This document shows, piece by piece, positions 10,598 through 22,321 of a stretch of DNA of 64,000 nt. Both the position numbers and the translations under genes were made by a program. The notes beneath the pieces are model-generated. The model was not told the DNA's origin. It ran no database searches and was given only the letters and a program-made list of their open reading frames with translations. This DNA is from Chlorops oryzae (lineage: Eukaryota > Arthropoda > Insecta > Diptera > Chloropidae), in the NCBI GenBank assembly GCA_020466095.1, contig CM035806.1, positions 94,387,392-94,451,391 on the forward strand. The letters are read 5' to 3'. Within the stretch, counting starts at the first letter, position 1, and each line of letters begins with the position of its first letter.

Positions 10598-11268
10598 AAA
10601 CAAGTAAGGTTGTTATAGTCAGGCGAGCCTGACAATAGAATACCCGACACATATTCACATGTTCAAATGATTTTTAATATCAAGAGGTGTTTAAGACCAT
10701 AAGGGGCCCCATGTACCGACTTTTGATAGATTTCTTTATGAAAACTGCCCCTTTGCCACGCCCACTTTTCCAATTTTTGTTGAACTATAATCGGAGGCTT
10801 AAATATACGCTCAAATTTAAAGTTTTATTAAAATATTTCGAAAAAGTCAGATTTTAAGGCAGTTTTGGGATTTTTGTGACATAACTTAGTACTGGAGGTA
10901 CCCTTAATAAAGGACCGACCAAGGAAATTTTTGTGGAGGATGTTTGTTGGTACAAACGAAGCATAAGTGACAAATGTCGTTCAAGTCCCATTTGAATTTT
11001 CGAAAACCGCCCTTCTACCACGCCCACTTTTTCAATTTTTGGAAATAGTACTACTGGCCTTTAAATATGATCAAATATCACATTTCAACAAAATATCTTG
11101 AAAAACTTCGATTTTAGAGCAGTTTTTGTGATTTTCGTGACAGACCCTAGTACTGGAGGTACCCCTAAAAATGGTCCGATCGGGTCCATTCTCAAACTTG
11201 GTTTTACTCATGTACCTGTGAGTACGCATATTAAATCTCAACTCCTTCGATAAGAAAACTGTATACAA

Positions 11269-11314
<46 letters not shown>

Positions 11315-11459
11315 GGACGGACATGTCTAAATCGAATCTCCTGGTGACGCTGATCATTTCTATATATATTTTGTATGGTCTATCTCGACTGGTTCTGGGT
11401 GTTACACACAACCACACAAATGCAATATACCCTCGACACAGAGTGTGTCGGGTATAAAA
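10598..11459. repeat. DINE-1/Helentron-like interspersed repeat (left arm)
   Basis: The element opens AACAAGTAAGG, followed by a perfect hairpin GTCAGGC-GA-GCCTGAC (about 10619). It contains two diverged internal copies of a ~180-bp block with CCACGCCCACTTTTC motifs, then a (CAGA)n/GTCY microsatellite (11270-11327), then ACATGTCTAAATCGA, and closes with a hairpin CCCTCGACACAGAGTGTGTCGGG next to TATA. A GTCY tandem tract between conserved blocks and a terminal hairpin are the hallmarks of DINE-1/HINE Helitron derivatives in flies. It has no coding capacity. The family assignment is inference from structure. Confidence 0.5.
11270..11327. repeat. (CAGA)n / GTCY microsatellite
   Basis: A nearly perfect CAGA tetranucleotide tract with a few CGGA variants inside the DINE-1-like repeat. 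The corresponding tracts in the other copies (19155-19185, 19505-19545, 19808-19836, 50795-50825) are shorter, so length varies between copies. Confidence 0.85.
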
Positions 11460-11620
11460 AGTCCAGTAAATATATATAGAGTCCAATAAAGATTTTTCTT
11501 CCTGGAATAAATCAGCAAGAGTGCTAGAATAATTTTGAAAAATAAATAATTGCAGTCTTGTAACAGGGAGAATTAAGCTCCGGAGATATAGAAAAATATA
11601 TATAGAAATTATCAGGATCA
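11460..11620. repeat. AT-rich repeat next to the DINE-like element, cut by the gap
   Basis: This 160 bp segment contains GTCCAATAAAG and ends at the N run. It matches 19213-19372 and, in part, 19596-19678 in reverse complement. The identity continues to the last base before the gap. Confidence 0.7.
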
Positions 11621-11720
11621 NNNNNNNNNNNNNNNNNNNNNNNNNNNNNNNNNNNNNNNNNNNNNNNNNNNNNNNNNNNNNNNNNNNNNNNNNNNNNNNN
11701 NNNNNNNNNNNNNNNNNNNN
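11621..11720. other. Assembly gap, 100 N
   Basis: Exactly 100 N, the conventional placeholder for a scaffold join of unknown size. The real distance and the orientation of the flanking contigs are not established by this sequence. Confidence 0.95.
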
Positions 11721-12470
11721 GAAGCGAAAACAATAAGATAGCACGCGTAGGGCTCTTGAAAGGCAAGAGATTCTCTCTAATACCTCTTCCTTTCCTGCTG
11801 TGGCGGAAAAATTTGTTTTATAGGGTCTTTTCTCCAGTTAAGATGTTAAATCGGGTCCAGCTTGTGAAGACATCCATTCGGGCTCTGACTGATTTAGCCA
11901 GAGGGGGCCGTGCCACCAACTTGATGAGGAGGATGATTCCATTCTATCATATTAGTTCTTTCAACAATTATGGGGACACGGTTGCCGACAAACGATGACC
12001 AAGTACACGGGCGTTTTCGGAGCCATGCTTAAACGATTGTAGAATCGGTCCAACAGAAAATGTTTGCGAGTTCGACTTGAATTTCGTTACGAATAGCTTC
12101 CACCATCTCGGAGAGCAACAATGCTCCGTAGAGTTCAAGCCGAGGCAGGAAAATACTTTTAATAGGTGCTACTCTGGATTTTGCAAATATAAGGCACGTA
12201 GAGAATTAATTCAAGGAGTTCTTACATCGTAGATAGATGCATGCTGCATATGCCTTTTCTGAGGCGTCACAGAAGGCATGTAACTGAGGCCGTTGACTCA
12301 GGTCGTAATGTACCCATCTAGGGATTGTTATGAGTTCGATTAGCTGTAAATTCTGCAAAAAGGATTTGAAGCGAGTATTCATCCCAATGGAGGCTGCATA
12401 GCCAGATGTCCTGCATTAGGATTTTTGCTGATATAATCACTGGAGCGAGCCAGCCCGCGGGATCGAATAG
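11721..12470 (-). pseudogene. BEL/Pao (second family) RNase H-side remnant, cut by the gap
   Basis: Read on the minus strand this continues the RT at 12471-12998. A frame gives AFDPAGWLAPVIISAKILMQ, the conserved block after BEL RT (DPLG-APV in other copies), and further down HWDE. It degenerates into stops before the contig end at 11721, so integrase and the 3' LTR are not in this contig. Confidence 0.6.
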
Positions 12471-13477
12471 TTAAGCGATGGCTGACAAAACCTCTCGCTT
12501 TATGTATGATTCTCTGGAAGCGGTGGATATAAGTGTGAAAGAGAAAGCATCGGAGATCGCGTTCCATCGAATGCCAAGTGCTTTGGTCTGACTCGCTTCC
12601 TCGAAGATTAAAAAATTTTGATTGAAGAGATGTTCATGTGGAATATCCGCCAAAATTGCAGTAGAGTTCGCAGTCCATTTTCGTAAAGTGAAACCAGCAC
12701 TTTCGAGAGCTTCCTTTAGTTGACGACGGGCTTGTATGGTGGTTTCGGTATCGTGACCTCCCGCCAAGACATTATCAACGTACATATGATTTCGCAAAAT
12801 CAATGCTGCTAACGGGTGAGACTTTTCTACATTATGGGCAAGTTGGAAGAGGGAGCGTATTTCCAAGTATGGAGCGCAGTTGACGCCAAAGGTAACTGTT
12901 TTTAAGTCAAAATCTTGAATAGGATCTGAAGGGGATTGGCGAAAAAGCAGTCGTTGAAATGGAGTATGTTTCGGGTCCACTAGGATTTGCCGATACATTT
13001 TGGTGATATCTGCGTTAAAAACGAATTTGAAGAAACGCCACTTAATAGTGAGAAAACGAGATCCGTCTGTAGCGAGGAACCTATATGGAGGATATCATTG
13101 AGGCAAAGACCATTTGTGGAAGCTTGAGAGGCATTGAAGACGACACGTAAGCGGGTGGTTAAACTATCTTCTTTGATGACAGCAGGATGAGGTTAATAGT
13201 ACTGCATACCCTTCTGCTCGGGTGTTGGTTGGGCAACCCTGGACATATGGCCCAGAGATACGTATTCTTCTAATACAGCATCGTATTCCGTTTTAAGTTC
13301 GGGCCTTTTGCATAAACGCAACTCATTCCGAATAAATTGATTGAGCGCTAGATTTCTGGATTCGCCTAACTGGACGTGGTTCGGAAAATCGTCCTAAATG
13401 GCAGTTGAACTATATAGCGTCCATTTGCAGCACGCCGAGTCGTTTGAGCATAATGCGATTCGCACCACCGGTCTGCT
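12471..13477 (-). pseudogene. BEL/Pao (second family) reverse transcriptase
   Basis: The ORF 12471-12998 reads MYRQILVDPKHTPFQRLLFR, then TVTFGVNCAPYLEIRSLFQL (motif B) and NHMYVDNVLAGG, where the YVDD catalytic box is YVDN. It continues with the LRKWTANS and LGIRW blocks typical of BEL RT connection. The stretch 13000-13477 upstream contains the RT start in more than one frame. Frameshifts and the Asp-to-Asn change make it inactive. The family differs from the BEL copies in both arms and from the roo-like copy (sequence around the active site differs throughout). Confidence 0.75.
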
Positions 13478-14311
13478 TTAGAGAGAGGTTTGCGGAACTT
13501 CCTCGATTTTCCAAAATTTTGAGATTTGTTGATCGAGAGTGACTTCCGTAAAGTGAGAAACGAAGGAGGATGTCTGAACCGTTGGTTGCTCCGGAATCGG
13601 GCCTGTAATGATCCATCCAAATATAGTTTCTTGGTCGAGGAGAGAATTCCTGACATTCTTTTGAAGTCCGCGTAACAAAATAGAGGGGTATAAGTCTCCT
13701 CCAATTAAGATATCTTTGTTTGACCGTTTGTGTAGAGTCGGATCCGCTAACCGAAGGTGTCGTATTTGTTGCTCTATCTCCCTATCAAATGAAAAGCTAG
13801 GCAGGCTGGAAGATGGGGCCGCGACGACCATTGCAATGGCTTCAATTTTGACGTGGGGGTTGAGAGATGTTCCGATGACAAGACTGCATGCCTTAGTGCT
13901 GTGGGCTGAAACTACTCCATTAATCCCGGAAATCTGCGCTTGGATTGGTTTGGTCGGAAGACGTAATAATTTTTCAGAGATGAGGGTGACTTCAGAGCCT
14001 GGGTCTATTAATTCGCGCGCGGTAAAAACAGTTCCATTATGAATAATTTCGATCATGGCCGTGCCAAGTAGAACGTTTTTTGGTTGGAGTCGGAATGACT
14101 GGATGTGTGTCCATCGATTGTTATTGCAAGTCGATTGAATTCCATCGAACGATGACTTGTTAGAAAGATGGTTAGAAGTGGACTGTTTTTGATTTGAGTT
14201 TATCTGGGGGTTCGAAGGCATGGAATTAGAGACACGGGGGAGTGAGGAACTTGCCGGCGGAGCCGCAGTATTAGAAATTGAATTTGAATGGGTCGAAGGG
14301 GAGGTGTTCAA
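13478..14311 (-). pseudogene. BEL/Pao (second family) protease region
   Basis: A 277-residue frame. An N-terminal Ser/Asn/Pro-rich linker (residues 1-65) is followed by VLLGTAMIEI, ELIDPGSEVTLISEKLL (active site, D-P-G instead of D-S/T-G) and FGWIITG. The last block (FTEVTLDQQISKFWKIEEVP) is the peptide that precedes RT in this superfamily. The frame differs by one base from gag upstream and shifts again near 13480 into 13366-13704, which carries CESHYAQTTRRAANGRYIVQ. Confidence 0.75.
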
Positions 14312-15537
14312 ATCTTAAGAAGTGTGTGATGCTTTCGGTTGCATTTGAGACATAAACGAGTGCTTTTAGAATCTTTAAATATGTGGGCAGAAGCGAGGCA
14401 TTTGGAACAGAGCCGTAACTTTTTGACAGTTGAGGCCTTATCGTTCATATTCATCTGAAGGAATTTCGAACAATTTCGGATAGAATGGGATTCTGAGCAG
14501 AGTTTGCATTGAGAGGCAGACGCCGAGATGCTGGTTTCAAAGGATTGTTTTCCTTTTAGTTTCGTTGAAGAAGCAGATTCTTTTTGCGAAGAGGCGTTAG
14601 AATTGCGCACTTCGGAATATGCTTCTAAGGCTTGAAATCTGTGGGTGAGTAAGTGGTCCGTGTATTTCCAACTTGAAGTGATTGATTTATCTTCAATGGA
14701 TTGTTTCCAGAGGGCGAGAGACACATTTGGTAGCTTCGATGAACATAAAAAGACGAGAATCGGATCCCAATTGTTAACGTCGTCTTGATATTGGGTAAGC
14801 GAAGAGATGCAGTTATTGATCGTTCTATGCAACTCTTTGAGTTTGGATCCGGTTTCAGTTGATACGGCAGACAAGATAAAGAGGATTTTGAGTTGGCTAC
14901 TGATCAGAAGGCGCTTATTCTCGTATCGATCCTTAAGATTCTTCCATGCTTGATCGAAGCCATCGTTGGTTAATGGGGACATCTTCACTAAGTCCAAGGC
15001 TTCTCCACTTGTTTTGTGATGTAAATGAAACAGCCTCTCTACCTTGGTCATTCGTGAGTTGTTTACGAACATGGCAGAAAAGATGTCACGAAAGGAGGGC
15101 CAATTAAGATAATCTCCACTAAAAACCTCAGTATCACAAGGAGGCAGACGGATATTAGATGTGCTCGATTCTTCTGCTGAGAGGGTAGAAGCCACTGGAA
15201 CAGACAATCCGGCACACAACTCACTGATTTTGGATAAGCGTCGGACATAGGCTTGATAGGTGCTATTATATTTTGAACTATTAATCGTAATGTTGGCGAG
15301 ATCTTGAACACCCGGAGTACTCAACTGTAGAAGTCATTTTTGTTGAGCATCCTTAACAGATACCCAGAGAGATTTAATTTCGACTCGTTGGACCTCGAGC
15401 GAATAAATCGTTTGCAATCGTTGTGGAATTTCATTGAAGCTGACTTCAAACTGGATAAGGGAGTCCGATACGATGGTGAAAGATTCAACAGACGAAATAA
15501 TAGGATCAAAGATGGTAAGAGGGTTTTTCGTTGACAT
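14308..15537 (-). pseudogene. BEL/Pao (second family) gag with one in-frame stop
   Basis: One frame from the ATG at 15537. The first 67 codons end at a TGA (15334-15336), after which the same frame continues to 14308. It contains LPPCDTEVFSGDYLNWPSFR, the DUF1759-type gag signature, ENKRLL, and near the end two zinc knuckles (CKLCSESHSIRNC and CSKCLASAHIFKDSKSTRLC) and CNRKHHTLL. Gag forms the particle and binds RNA. The total length (about 409 codons) is normal for BEL gag. Apart from the stop, this gene is fairly well preserved. Confidence 0.8.
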
Positions 15538-15540
15538 ATA

Positions 15541-16600
15541 ACCTTGTTTAGGTTTAATTCGAAGTCCATTTTACCGTAAATGAAAGATCGCAGAAAGGGA
15601 AAAAACTCCTTGGTGCTTGTTGTAGGAATTTAAATTTTAGCGTCTGGTGGAATTTGGTTAGGCAATGGAATAAGCCTCCAACTTGATTTAAAATGTAAAA
15701 ATCAAGTTTAAATGTAATTAAAAAATGCAAAGTGTAAAGATAGCTTAAAGGTTGAAAAATGTAAAGACGGCTTAAAAGTTGTAAAATGTAAAGACGGCTA
15801 AAAAGTTGTAAAGAGTGGGGACGGCTTAAAGTTTGCCTTTATGCGTTTCCCATACGTATATAAGTGTGTATGTATATATGTCACTGTTCGTGAATGTGTA
15901 TGTAGGATATCGCGTTTTTAGTAGGCAAATGAATACGAGGTTAGGATTCCCTGTAAGAGTCTGAACAGACTTAGGTAAGCAGAGGGGTGCTTCAATCGAT
16001 ATTGTGAGGATCGGAGACACGAGGCTACACCAGATAGATATAGGTAGGAATCTTGAGGATAAGGTTTATTTGTCGCGAAATATGTGTGTGCATATGAACG
16101 TAAGAAATGCCAACAATTTTACGCACCTTAATTATTCCGCCAATGGAAATGGTTGAATTTATTTCACGTTTTGTCCGTTAGTCCGAAGAGAGAATCGTAA
16201 CGCAGCAACCGCAGCACTCCAATTCCAACAGCAACAGAAACAACAATTACTCCAGCCCCAACATTAACAGCAGCAGCAACAACAGCAATCGCGAGAATAC
16301 CGGACGGATTTCGTCAATAAGCCCCACACGTGGAGCCTTTTGGTTCGATCGTGGAAAAAATATGAGATATGAGATTGGGTGGAGCTGCCGATCCGGCTTG
16401 AAGGACCAGCCGATGTTTGGAGCGCGATCGAGCAGTTTGAATGCAAGTGGAAAAGAAGGAAGATTAGGAGAACTCTCGGGGGACTATCCTTGCTGGAATG
16501 CTACTCACGATTTACCTTTTGCTTTGATCACCTTCTGCACTCGGTAAGAGCGAATTTCCCGGAGACAAAAAACTAACGGCTTTTCAATGTGCTGAGTGTA
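15541..16600. other. Probable 5' leader or LTR of the minus-strand BEL plus a CAG/CAA-rich segment
   Basis: 15541-16080 is where the leader and 5' LTR of the minus-strand BEL should be. I cannot fix LTR edges because the 3' LTR is not in the contig. 15690-15835 contains imperfect tandem copies of AAAATGTAAAGACGGCTTAA. 16200-16300 is CAG/CAA-rich and translates to poly-Gln. A short frame at 16379-16576 (ELPIRLEGPADVWSAIEQFE) looks protein-like but I do not recognise it. Confidence 0.4.
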
Positions 16601-17228
16601 TAAGTTTTAATGCTAATCCGAATCAATCCCGTAGGAGTATAAATTAAATCGCAATCCTTGCTAGTTATATAATTACAAATCAATACTTTTTTTTTACTCG
16701 AAAGTTAATTATTAAATAAAAAAATGAATGCTACAATAGGCGTAGCTAATGAGTTTTCGTCGAAGAGAACGATCTGCTGTCGTCGCCGGTTGAGTAGAAA
16801 AGAGACCGGAAACCATGTCGAAAATAGTGACGAGAAGAAAAGGCCAAAAAAAAAAACGATTCGCCGAGGATACTAATGCAGTTCAGCGCAGGGCTGCATC
16901 TTGCGTATACAGTACATAAACGGTAAAAAATAACAACACTCCAAATTTAAGCACGGGCTACAAATTCATTAAGTAGCCATAAAATGAGAAATAAACAATT
17001 GTCAAAAATTAAAATATTTGAAAAAGAAAGCCATAAATCTTGACAAAGAGGAACCAACCTACAACCCATGACAGTCCCTTTTAACGAACCCGAGCATAAT
17101 TTCTATCTGCTATCTGCACCCGAAAACAAAGAGTATAGAATCTAAAGAGTTTCCATATTCATAATAGCGCCTCGAGGGAAATTTTTCATGGTAGACAATA
17201 AGCGCCTTGGTTCGATTCGGGTTGTATA
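16601..17228. other. AT-rich, no feature recognised
   Basis: I see no coding sequence, RNA gene or clear repeat here. Confidence 0.5.
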
Positions 17229-17939
17229 CACGGAGAGAAATAAGTTCCCGAAATATAATTGGAACCAATTACATATGTGATTGGAGCCTTGCCCCGATTG
17301 CATTATTAATTGGAGCCAATTACAATATAATTAGAAAATGAAAAATACTCAAATACTCAATTACTTATATAATTGCATTTAAATTTATCATATATGTAAT
17401 TGCGTTCTGAGTACATATGTAATTACATCTGATTACTTTTACAATTTAAAGCGTTGATGCAATTATATATATGATTGTATTTATTTTACAGTTTGTTCTT
17501 ATATTTCTCAAATGGTTTATAATTTCGATCGTATATAACGTGTTTGAATTTTCAAAATCCTTAGGCACTCCAAGGGGCAGGTGGACCACGAATATGACGT
17601 GGTGAAATATATTCCGCCCAATCGTGGAGAATGCCCCTTTTTATATTGCTATATAGAATGTATTTTAAATTTCAGGGGATCACAAATTTAATTAGACGCA
17701 ATTATATATATAATTTGATACAATTACATACATCATTGCAGCCGATTATATATTTAATTGGACGGAATTATATATGTAATTGAAATTATTTTTTTATCAA
17801 TTGATACAATTACATATATAATTGGAGGCAATTAAAAATATAATTGGACGCAATTATGAAAATATAATTGCATCATACCCAATTACATATGTAATCCCTG
17901 CAAAATATAATTGGGTATGTGATATTTTTTCTCTGCGTG
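17229..17939. mobile_element. 711-bp AT-rich MITE with palindromic ATTACATATATGTAAT units
   Basis: The ends CACGGAGAGAAA and TTTTCTCTGCGTG are imperfect inverted repeats (one mismatch in the first 12). The interior is filled with short palindromes of the type CAATTACATATATGTAATTG, with a non-palindromic central block (about 17570-17640, CACGAATATGACGTGG). A second, 3'-truncated copy lies inverted at 27137-27624 and shares the same CACGGAGAGAAATAAA end, which confirms that edge. No ORF of its own. The superfamily is undetermined because no clear target duplication is visible. Confidence 0.65.
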
Positions 17940-18526
17940 TAGGTAAAGTTCGGCTGAGCAAAATCAAGTTCGACCAAAACAAAACAGTCGAAGGAAGAAT
18001 GGAAAGACAAACACGAGATTTTTGCAAAAAATGTCAGCAAAGATCGAACCTCTCTTTCTCGCAAATAGATTTTTTATTATCTTACTGTTCGCACGCATTG
18101 ATTTGAAAAATTGCGTGAAGAACGCGAATTTTTGGATTTTGGAAAAAAATCACAAAATCGGACCTCTCATTTTAACTCATTCGCTTTTTAATTCGGTTTC
18201 TTCAAAGTCATTGATTTAAAAGGCCAAACCCGTTTTTGTGTTTATGATATGTGTTTGCAAGTTTTTGACGACCAGAAAATTTAAAATTAGTTTTCTGCTT
18301 CGATTGCTTATGTAGCCGAAGCGTTTTATCCTCATTGATCAGCATAAATTTCTTGTTGTTAATGTAGGGTGATTTTCAATGTAGGAGTTACATAAAAATT
18401 GACAGCATGTTCGACTTTTACAATATTTATTGAAATATGCGGAACTGCTATGTTAATATAAATGGCTATCACAGGCTTATAATATTGAAATGAATAATTC
18501 AATACATGTTTATAAAATTTAACAAG
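17940..18526. other. AT-rich, no feature recognised
   Basis: No coding or RNA feature is supported here; short ORFs lack recognisable motifs. Confidence 0.5.
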
Positions 18527-19212
18527 TAAGAAAGCTAAAGTCTGTCAAGCCCGACTTTGAAATACCCAGCGTCCCGACATTATCAGCGCACTATAATTTG
18601 CTTCTCCATTTGTGGGCGTGGCAGTGGGCGGGCCACATAAATTATTTCCCTGCACCTTTCATTCGCCTTGGTGAGCCTATGTTGCGAATTTGAAGCTTCT
18701 ACGCCTTTTACTTCGGAAGTTACAAAAATTCTCCATTTGTGGGCGTGGCAGTGGGCGGGCTATATAAATTTTTGTTCCTTCACCTTTCATTTGCCTTGGT
18801 AAACCTATGTTGCGAATTTGAATCTTCTACGCCTTTAACTTTACAAGTTACGATAAGCCCTTATTTGTGGGCTTATTTGTGGACGTGGCTCCAGGAGGAC
18901 GGCGTCCATTTTTTTCTAGAATATGTCCCTTTTCGTAGTTTACCAGTACATTAAATATCAATGGAATGAGTTAAGTGTTTCGCAAGTTACAAGCATTTAA
19001 CTGAAAACACAATAACAGAAATTCATTTGTGGGCGTGGCAGTGGGCGCATGTCTCCCATTTTTGCTAAGGATCATACTCGGACCCCGATATACATGTGTG
19101 CCAAATTTCGACTTCATTGGTTCAGCCGTTTCAGAGGAGATCCGACCACGGTCGGACAGACAGACGGACAGACGGTCAGAAGGACATGTCTAAATCGATT
19201 CAGTTTTTGATC
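18527..19212. repeat. DINE-1/Helentron-like repeat, second subtype
   Basis: It opens AACAAGTAAGAAAGC and holds three tandem-like copies of a block with CATTTGTGGGCGTGGCAGTGGG (18608, 18728, 19024). A GTCGGACAGACAGACGG tract follows, then GGACATGTCTAAATCGATTC. The order (AACAAGTAAG start, GGGCGTGGC blocks, GTCY tract, ATGTCTAAATCGA) is the same as in the other subtype at 10598. It matches 50676-51270 in reverse complement. Confidence 0.5.
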
Positions 19213-19806
19213 CTGATAATTTCTATATATATTTTTCTATATCTCCGGAGCTTAATTCTCCCTGTTACAAGACTGCAATTATTTATTTTTCAAAATTATT
19301 CTAGCACTCTTGCTGATTTATTCCAGGAAGAAAAATCTTTATTGGACTCTATATATATTTACTGGACTTTTGTATACCCGACACACTCTGTGTCGAGGGT
19401 ATATTGCATTTGTGTGGTTGTGTGTAACACCCAGAACCAGTCGAGATAGACCATACAAAATATATATAGAAATGATCAGCGTCACCAGGAGATTCGATTT
19501 AGACATGTCCGTCCGTCTGTCTGTCTGTTCTGTCTGTCAACTGTCATTCCGTCTGTGGGTATAAAAATTTATTATCGAAGGAGTTGATTTATATTCAAAA
19601 TTATTCTAGCACTCTTGCTGATTTATTCCAGGAAGAAAAATCTTTATTGGACTCTATATATATTTACTGGACTTTTTATACCCGACACACTCTGTGTCGA
19701 GGGTATATTGCATTTGTGTGGTTGTGTGTAACACCCAGAACCAGTCGAGATAGACCATACAAAATATATATAGAAATGATCAGCGTCACCAGGAGATTCG
19801 ATTTAG
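19213..19806. repeat. Tandem duplication of a DINE-like end
   Basis: 19295-19500 and 19596-19805 are near-identical direct copies (ATTCTAGCACTCTTGCTGAT through the TGTGTCGAGGGTATA hairpin to GGAGATTCGATTTAG). The second copy continues into the full repeat at 19676-20531. The left arm has a single copy, so this duplication arose on the right arm only or was collapsed in the left contig. Confidence 0.65.
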
Positions 19807-20531
19807 CAATGTCCGTCTGTCTGTCTGTCCGTCTGTTTGTATACAGTTTTCTTATCGATGGAGTTGAGATATCTCGACAAAATTTGGTATGCGTACTCAC
19901 AGGTACATGAGTCAGAACAGGTTCGAGAATGGACCTGATCGGACCATTTTTAGAGGTACCTCCAGTACTAGGGTCTGTCACGAAAATCACAAAAACTGCT
20001 CTAAAATCGAAGTTTTTCAAGATATTTTGATGAAATTTGATATTTGATCATATTTAAAGGCCAGTAGTATTATCTTCAAAAATTGGAAAAGTGGGCGTGG
20101 CAGGAGGGCGGTTTTCGAAAATTGTCTCGTACAACCGAAATTCAAATGGGACTTGAACGAAATTTGGCACTTATGCTTTTTTGTAGCCTTGAACATCCTT
20201 CCAAAAAATTTCCTTGATCGGTCAATTTGTAAGGGTACCTCCAGTACTAGGGTCTGTCACAAAAATCCCAAAACTGCCTTAAAATCGGACTTTTTCGAAA
20301 TATTTTAATGAAACTTAAAATTTGAGCGTATATTTAAGCCTCCGATTATAGTTCAACAAAAATTGGAAAAGTGGGCGTGGCAAAGGAGCAGTTTTCATAA
20401 AGAAATCTATCAAAAGTCGGTATATGGGGCCCCTTATGGTCTTAAACACCTTTTGATATTAAAAATCATTTGAACATGTGAGTATGTGTCGGGTATTCTA
20501 TTGTCAGGCTCGCCTGACTATAACACCCTTA
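19676..20531. repeat. DINE-1/Helentron-like repeat (right arm)
   Basis: Reverse complement of 10598-11459, with the terminal hairpins, the two CCACGCCCAC-type blocks and a shorter GTCY tract. Several substitutions distinguish it from the left copy. Confidence 0.5.
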
Positions 20532-20655
20532 CTTGTTTTTAGATAAATTTTGCACTCGATTTTCAAGTTCCTCTCTAATCTTTTACCATTTTGAATGTTC
20601 CTGAAAAAAATTTTTTTATAATACTCCGCACTAGAGATGGGTACTCTTTTTTTCA

Positions 20656-22321
20656 TCCAAGAATGGAGACAGCTTGAACAGTAATCCTTTTCCTTCATTG
20701 AATATCGTCAGTTGCTAGATCTCATCTTTGTACTATGATGTCTGCATTGCCTTTATGATTGTTTTCAGTCCAGCATCGAGTTCAGATGGTGTTAGAAATT
20801 TTCCCAACTTTTTTCTGTTGGGATTCTTGACTTGATTAATGAATCTCAAAGCGTATGCCATAACTCTCTGTAGTCGAATGAACGAATTTTTTTGACTGAC
20901 ACTGTAGATGACATCATGGGAGTCGGCTGCAAGGGGAAGGATACAAAACACCTTTTTTTCTTTTCCAAATTGCTTTCAATCGTCAACTGGTTTGAAAATG
21001 TTGTCGGCCATATTGTCTCGGTTCCATGCAAACATGGTGGTCCGTAGAACCACACTGAACTTCCTTCAAATGCTTCTGGTGGCAGCCTTCTGGATAAGAT
21101 ATCCGCCGAGATCAATTTTGAACTTACGTGGCGCCACTGCTGTGCGAACTTTCAGCTCTGAATGCTGGCCACTCTATTTGACACAACTGTTTGGAAAGAC
21201 GAAGATGCTGCGTTAATCCGTGCCAGCACAATCTCAGAATCCGTCCAGTACCAAACAAGATTGTTTGTCATCCTTAAATCGTTCTTTATCCGAGATGATA
21301 GTTTTGCTCCGAGGTCTGCGGCACATAATTCCAATCTGGGAAGTGTTTGTTTTTTAAGTGAAGCGATTCGAGACTTCGCGCAAAGCAGTCGTACCGTTAT
21401 TGTGCCATTTGAAATGTTGCTCTTAAATAAGCAGAAGAGCCATGGGTTTTCTCTGAAGCATCACAGAATATGTGATGTTTCACCTTGTGAGGAACAGCTC
21501 CTTTAAAAATATGTCGTGATATTTGTACTTTCTTTAAATAATTCAACCCAGTCCTGAAGTGTAGCAATCGAATGTGTAGTGATGCAGGTAGAGCCTCATC
21601 CCAGTCAAGTTTCAATTCCCAGAGCTCCTGAGTAAACATTTTTGCCGTTACAACAACCGGTGAAAGTATTCCCAAAGGATCGTATAATTTTGCCAAATCA
21701 GAAGTGATGAATTCATCGTCCTTTAGAAGCCATGTAATACCTAAGGCCTTAATTGATATTTGATTCGTCCTCGTTTTTGAAAAATCCAAGTCGACTTCTT
21801 GAAGTGCTTCGGGAATGTTATCAAGAAGTTTCGGATGATTGGCACAACAATTTTGAAGATGAAATCCACTTGGCTTTAAGACATGGATGAGCTGTTGCTG
21901 AATTTCAATAGTTTTGGTTAAAGTATCAGATCCTCCAAAACCATCATGGACGTAGAAATTTTCTTCCAAAAATTTTGCAGCTAATAGGTAGCGAGCCATA
22001 CTGTCTTTTGCGACCCGTTGAAGACATTTTGTTGCTAGGTAGGGAGCTTATCTGGTACAATATGTGACGGTATTTAGCTCGTAATAGCTGAGTGGAGTCG
22101 AAGGATCGTTTTTGCAGATAATTAGTTGAAATTTTCGATCGTCCTTGGAAACTTCTATTTGACGATACATATTTTCGATATCGGTGGTGAAAACAAAGCG
22201 AGGAAGACGAAATCAAAGCAAAATTAAAAAAGGTTGCTTTGAACTGTTGGCCCCGTGTACATCAAGTCGTTTAGTGAGAGTCCTGATGACGTTTTTGCCG
22301 AGGCGTTGAACGCCACACGAG
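20656..22321 (-). pseudogene. BEL/Pao RT and RNase H (right arm)
   Basis: Minus-strand counterpart of 6521-8199. The 200-residue frame 21397-21999 differs from the left arm at only about three residues and keeps the mutated NFYVHDGF box. RNase H pieces follow at 21152-21334 (WYWTDSEIVLARI) and 20846-21115. Near 20656 the sequence jumps directly to the DINE-side sequence, so the integrase and envelope part of the left arm (8200-10490) is absent. Confidence 0.8.

Noticed and set aside
11238..11766. ORFs running through the N gap
   Set aside because: The middle is unsequenced, and the visible parts are microsatellite and repeat.
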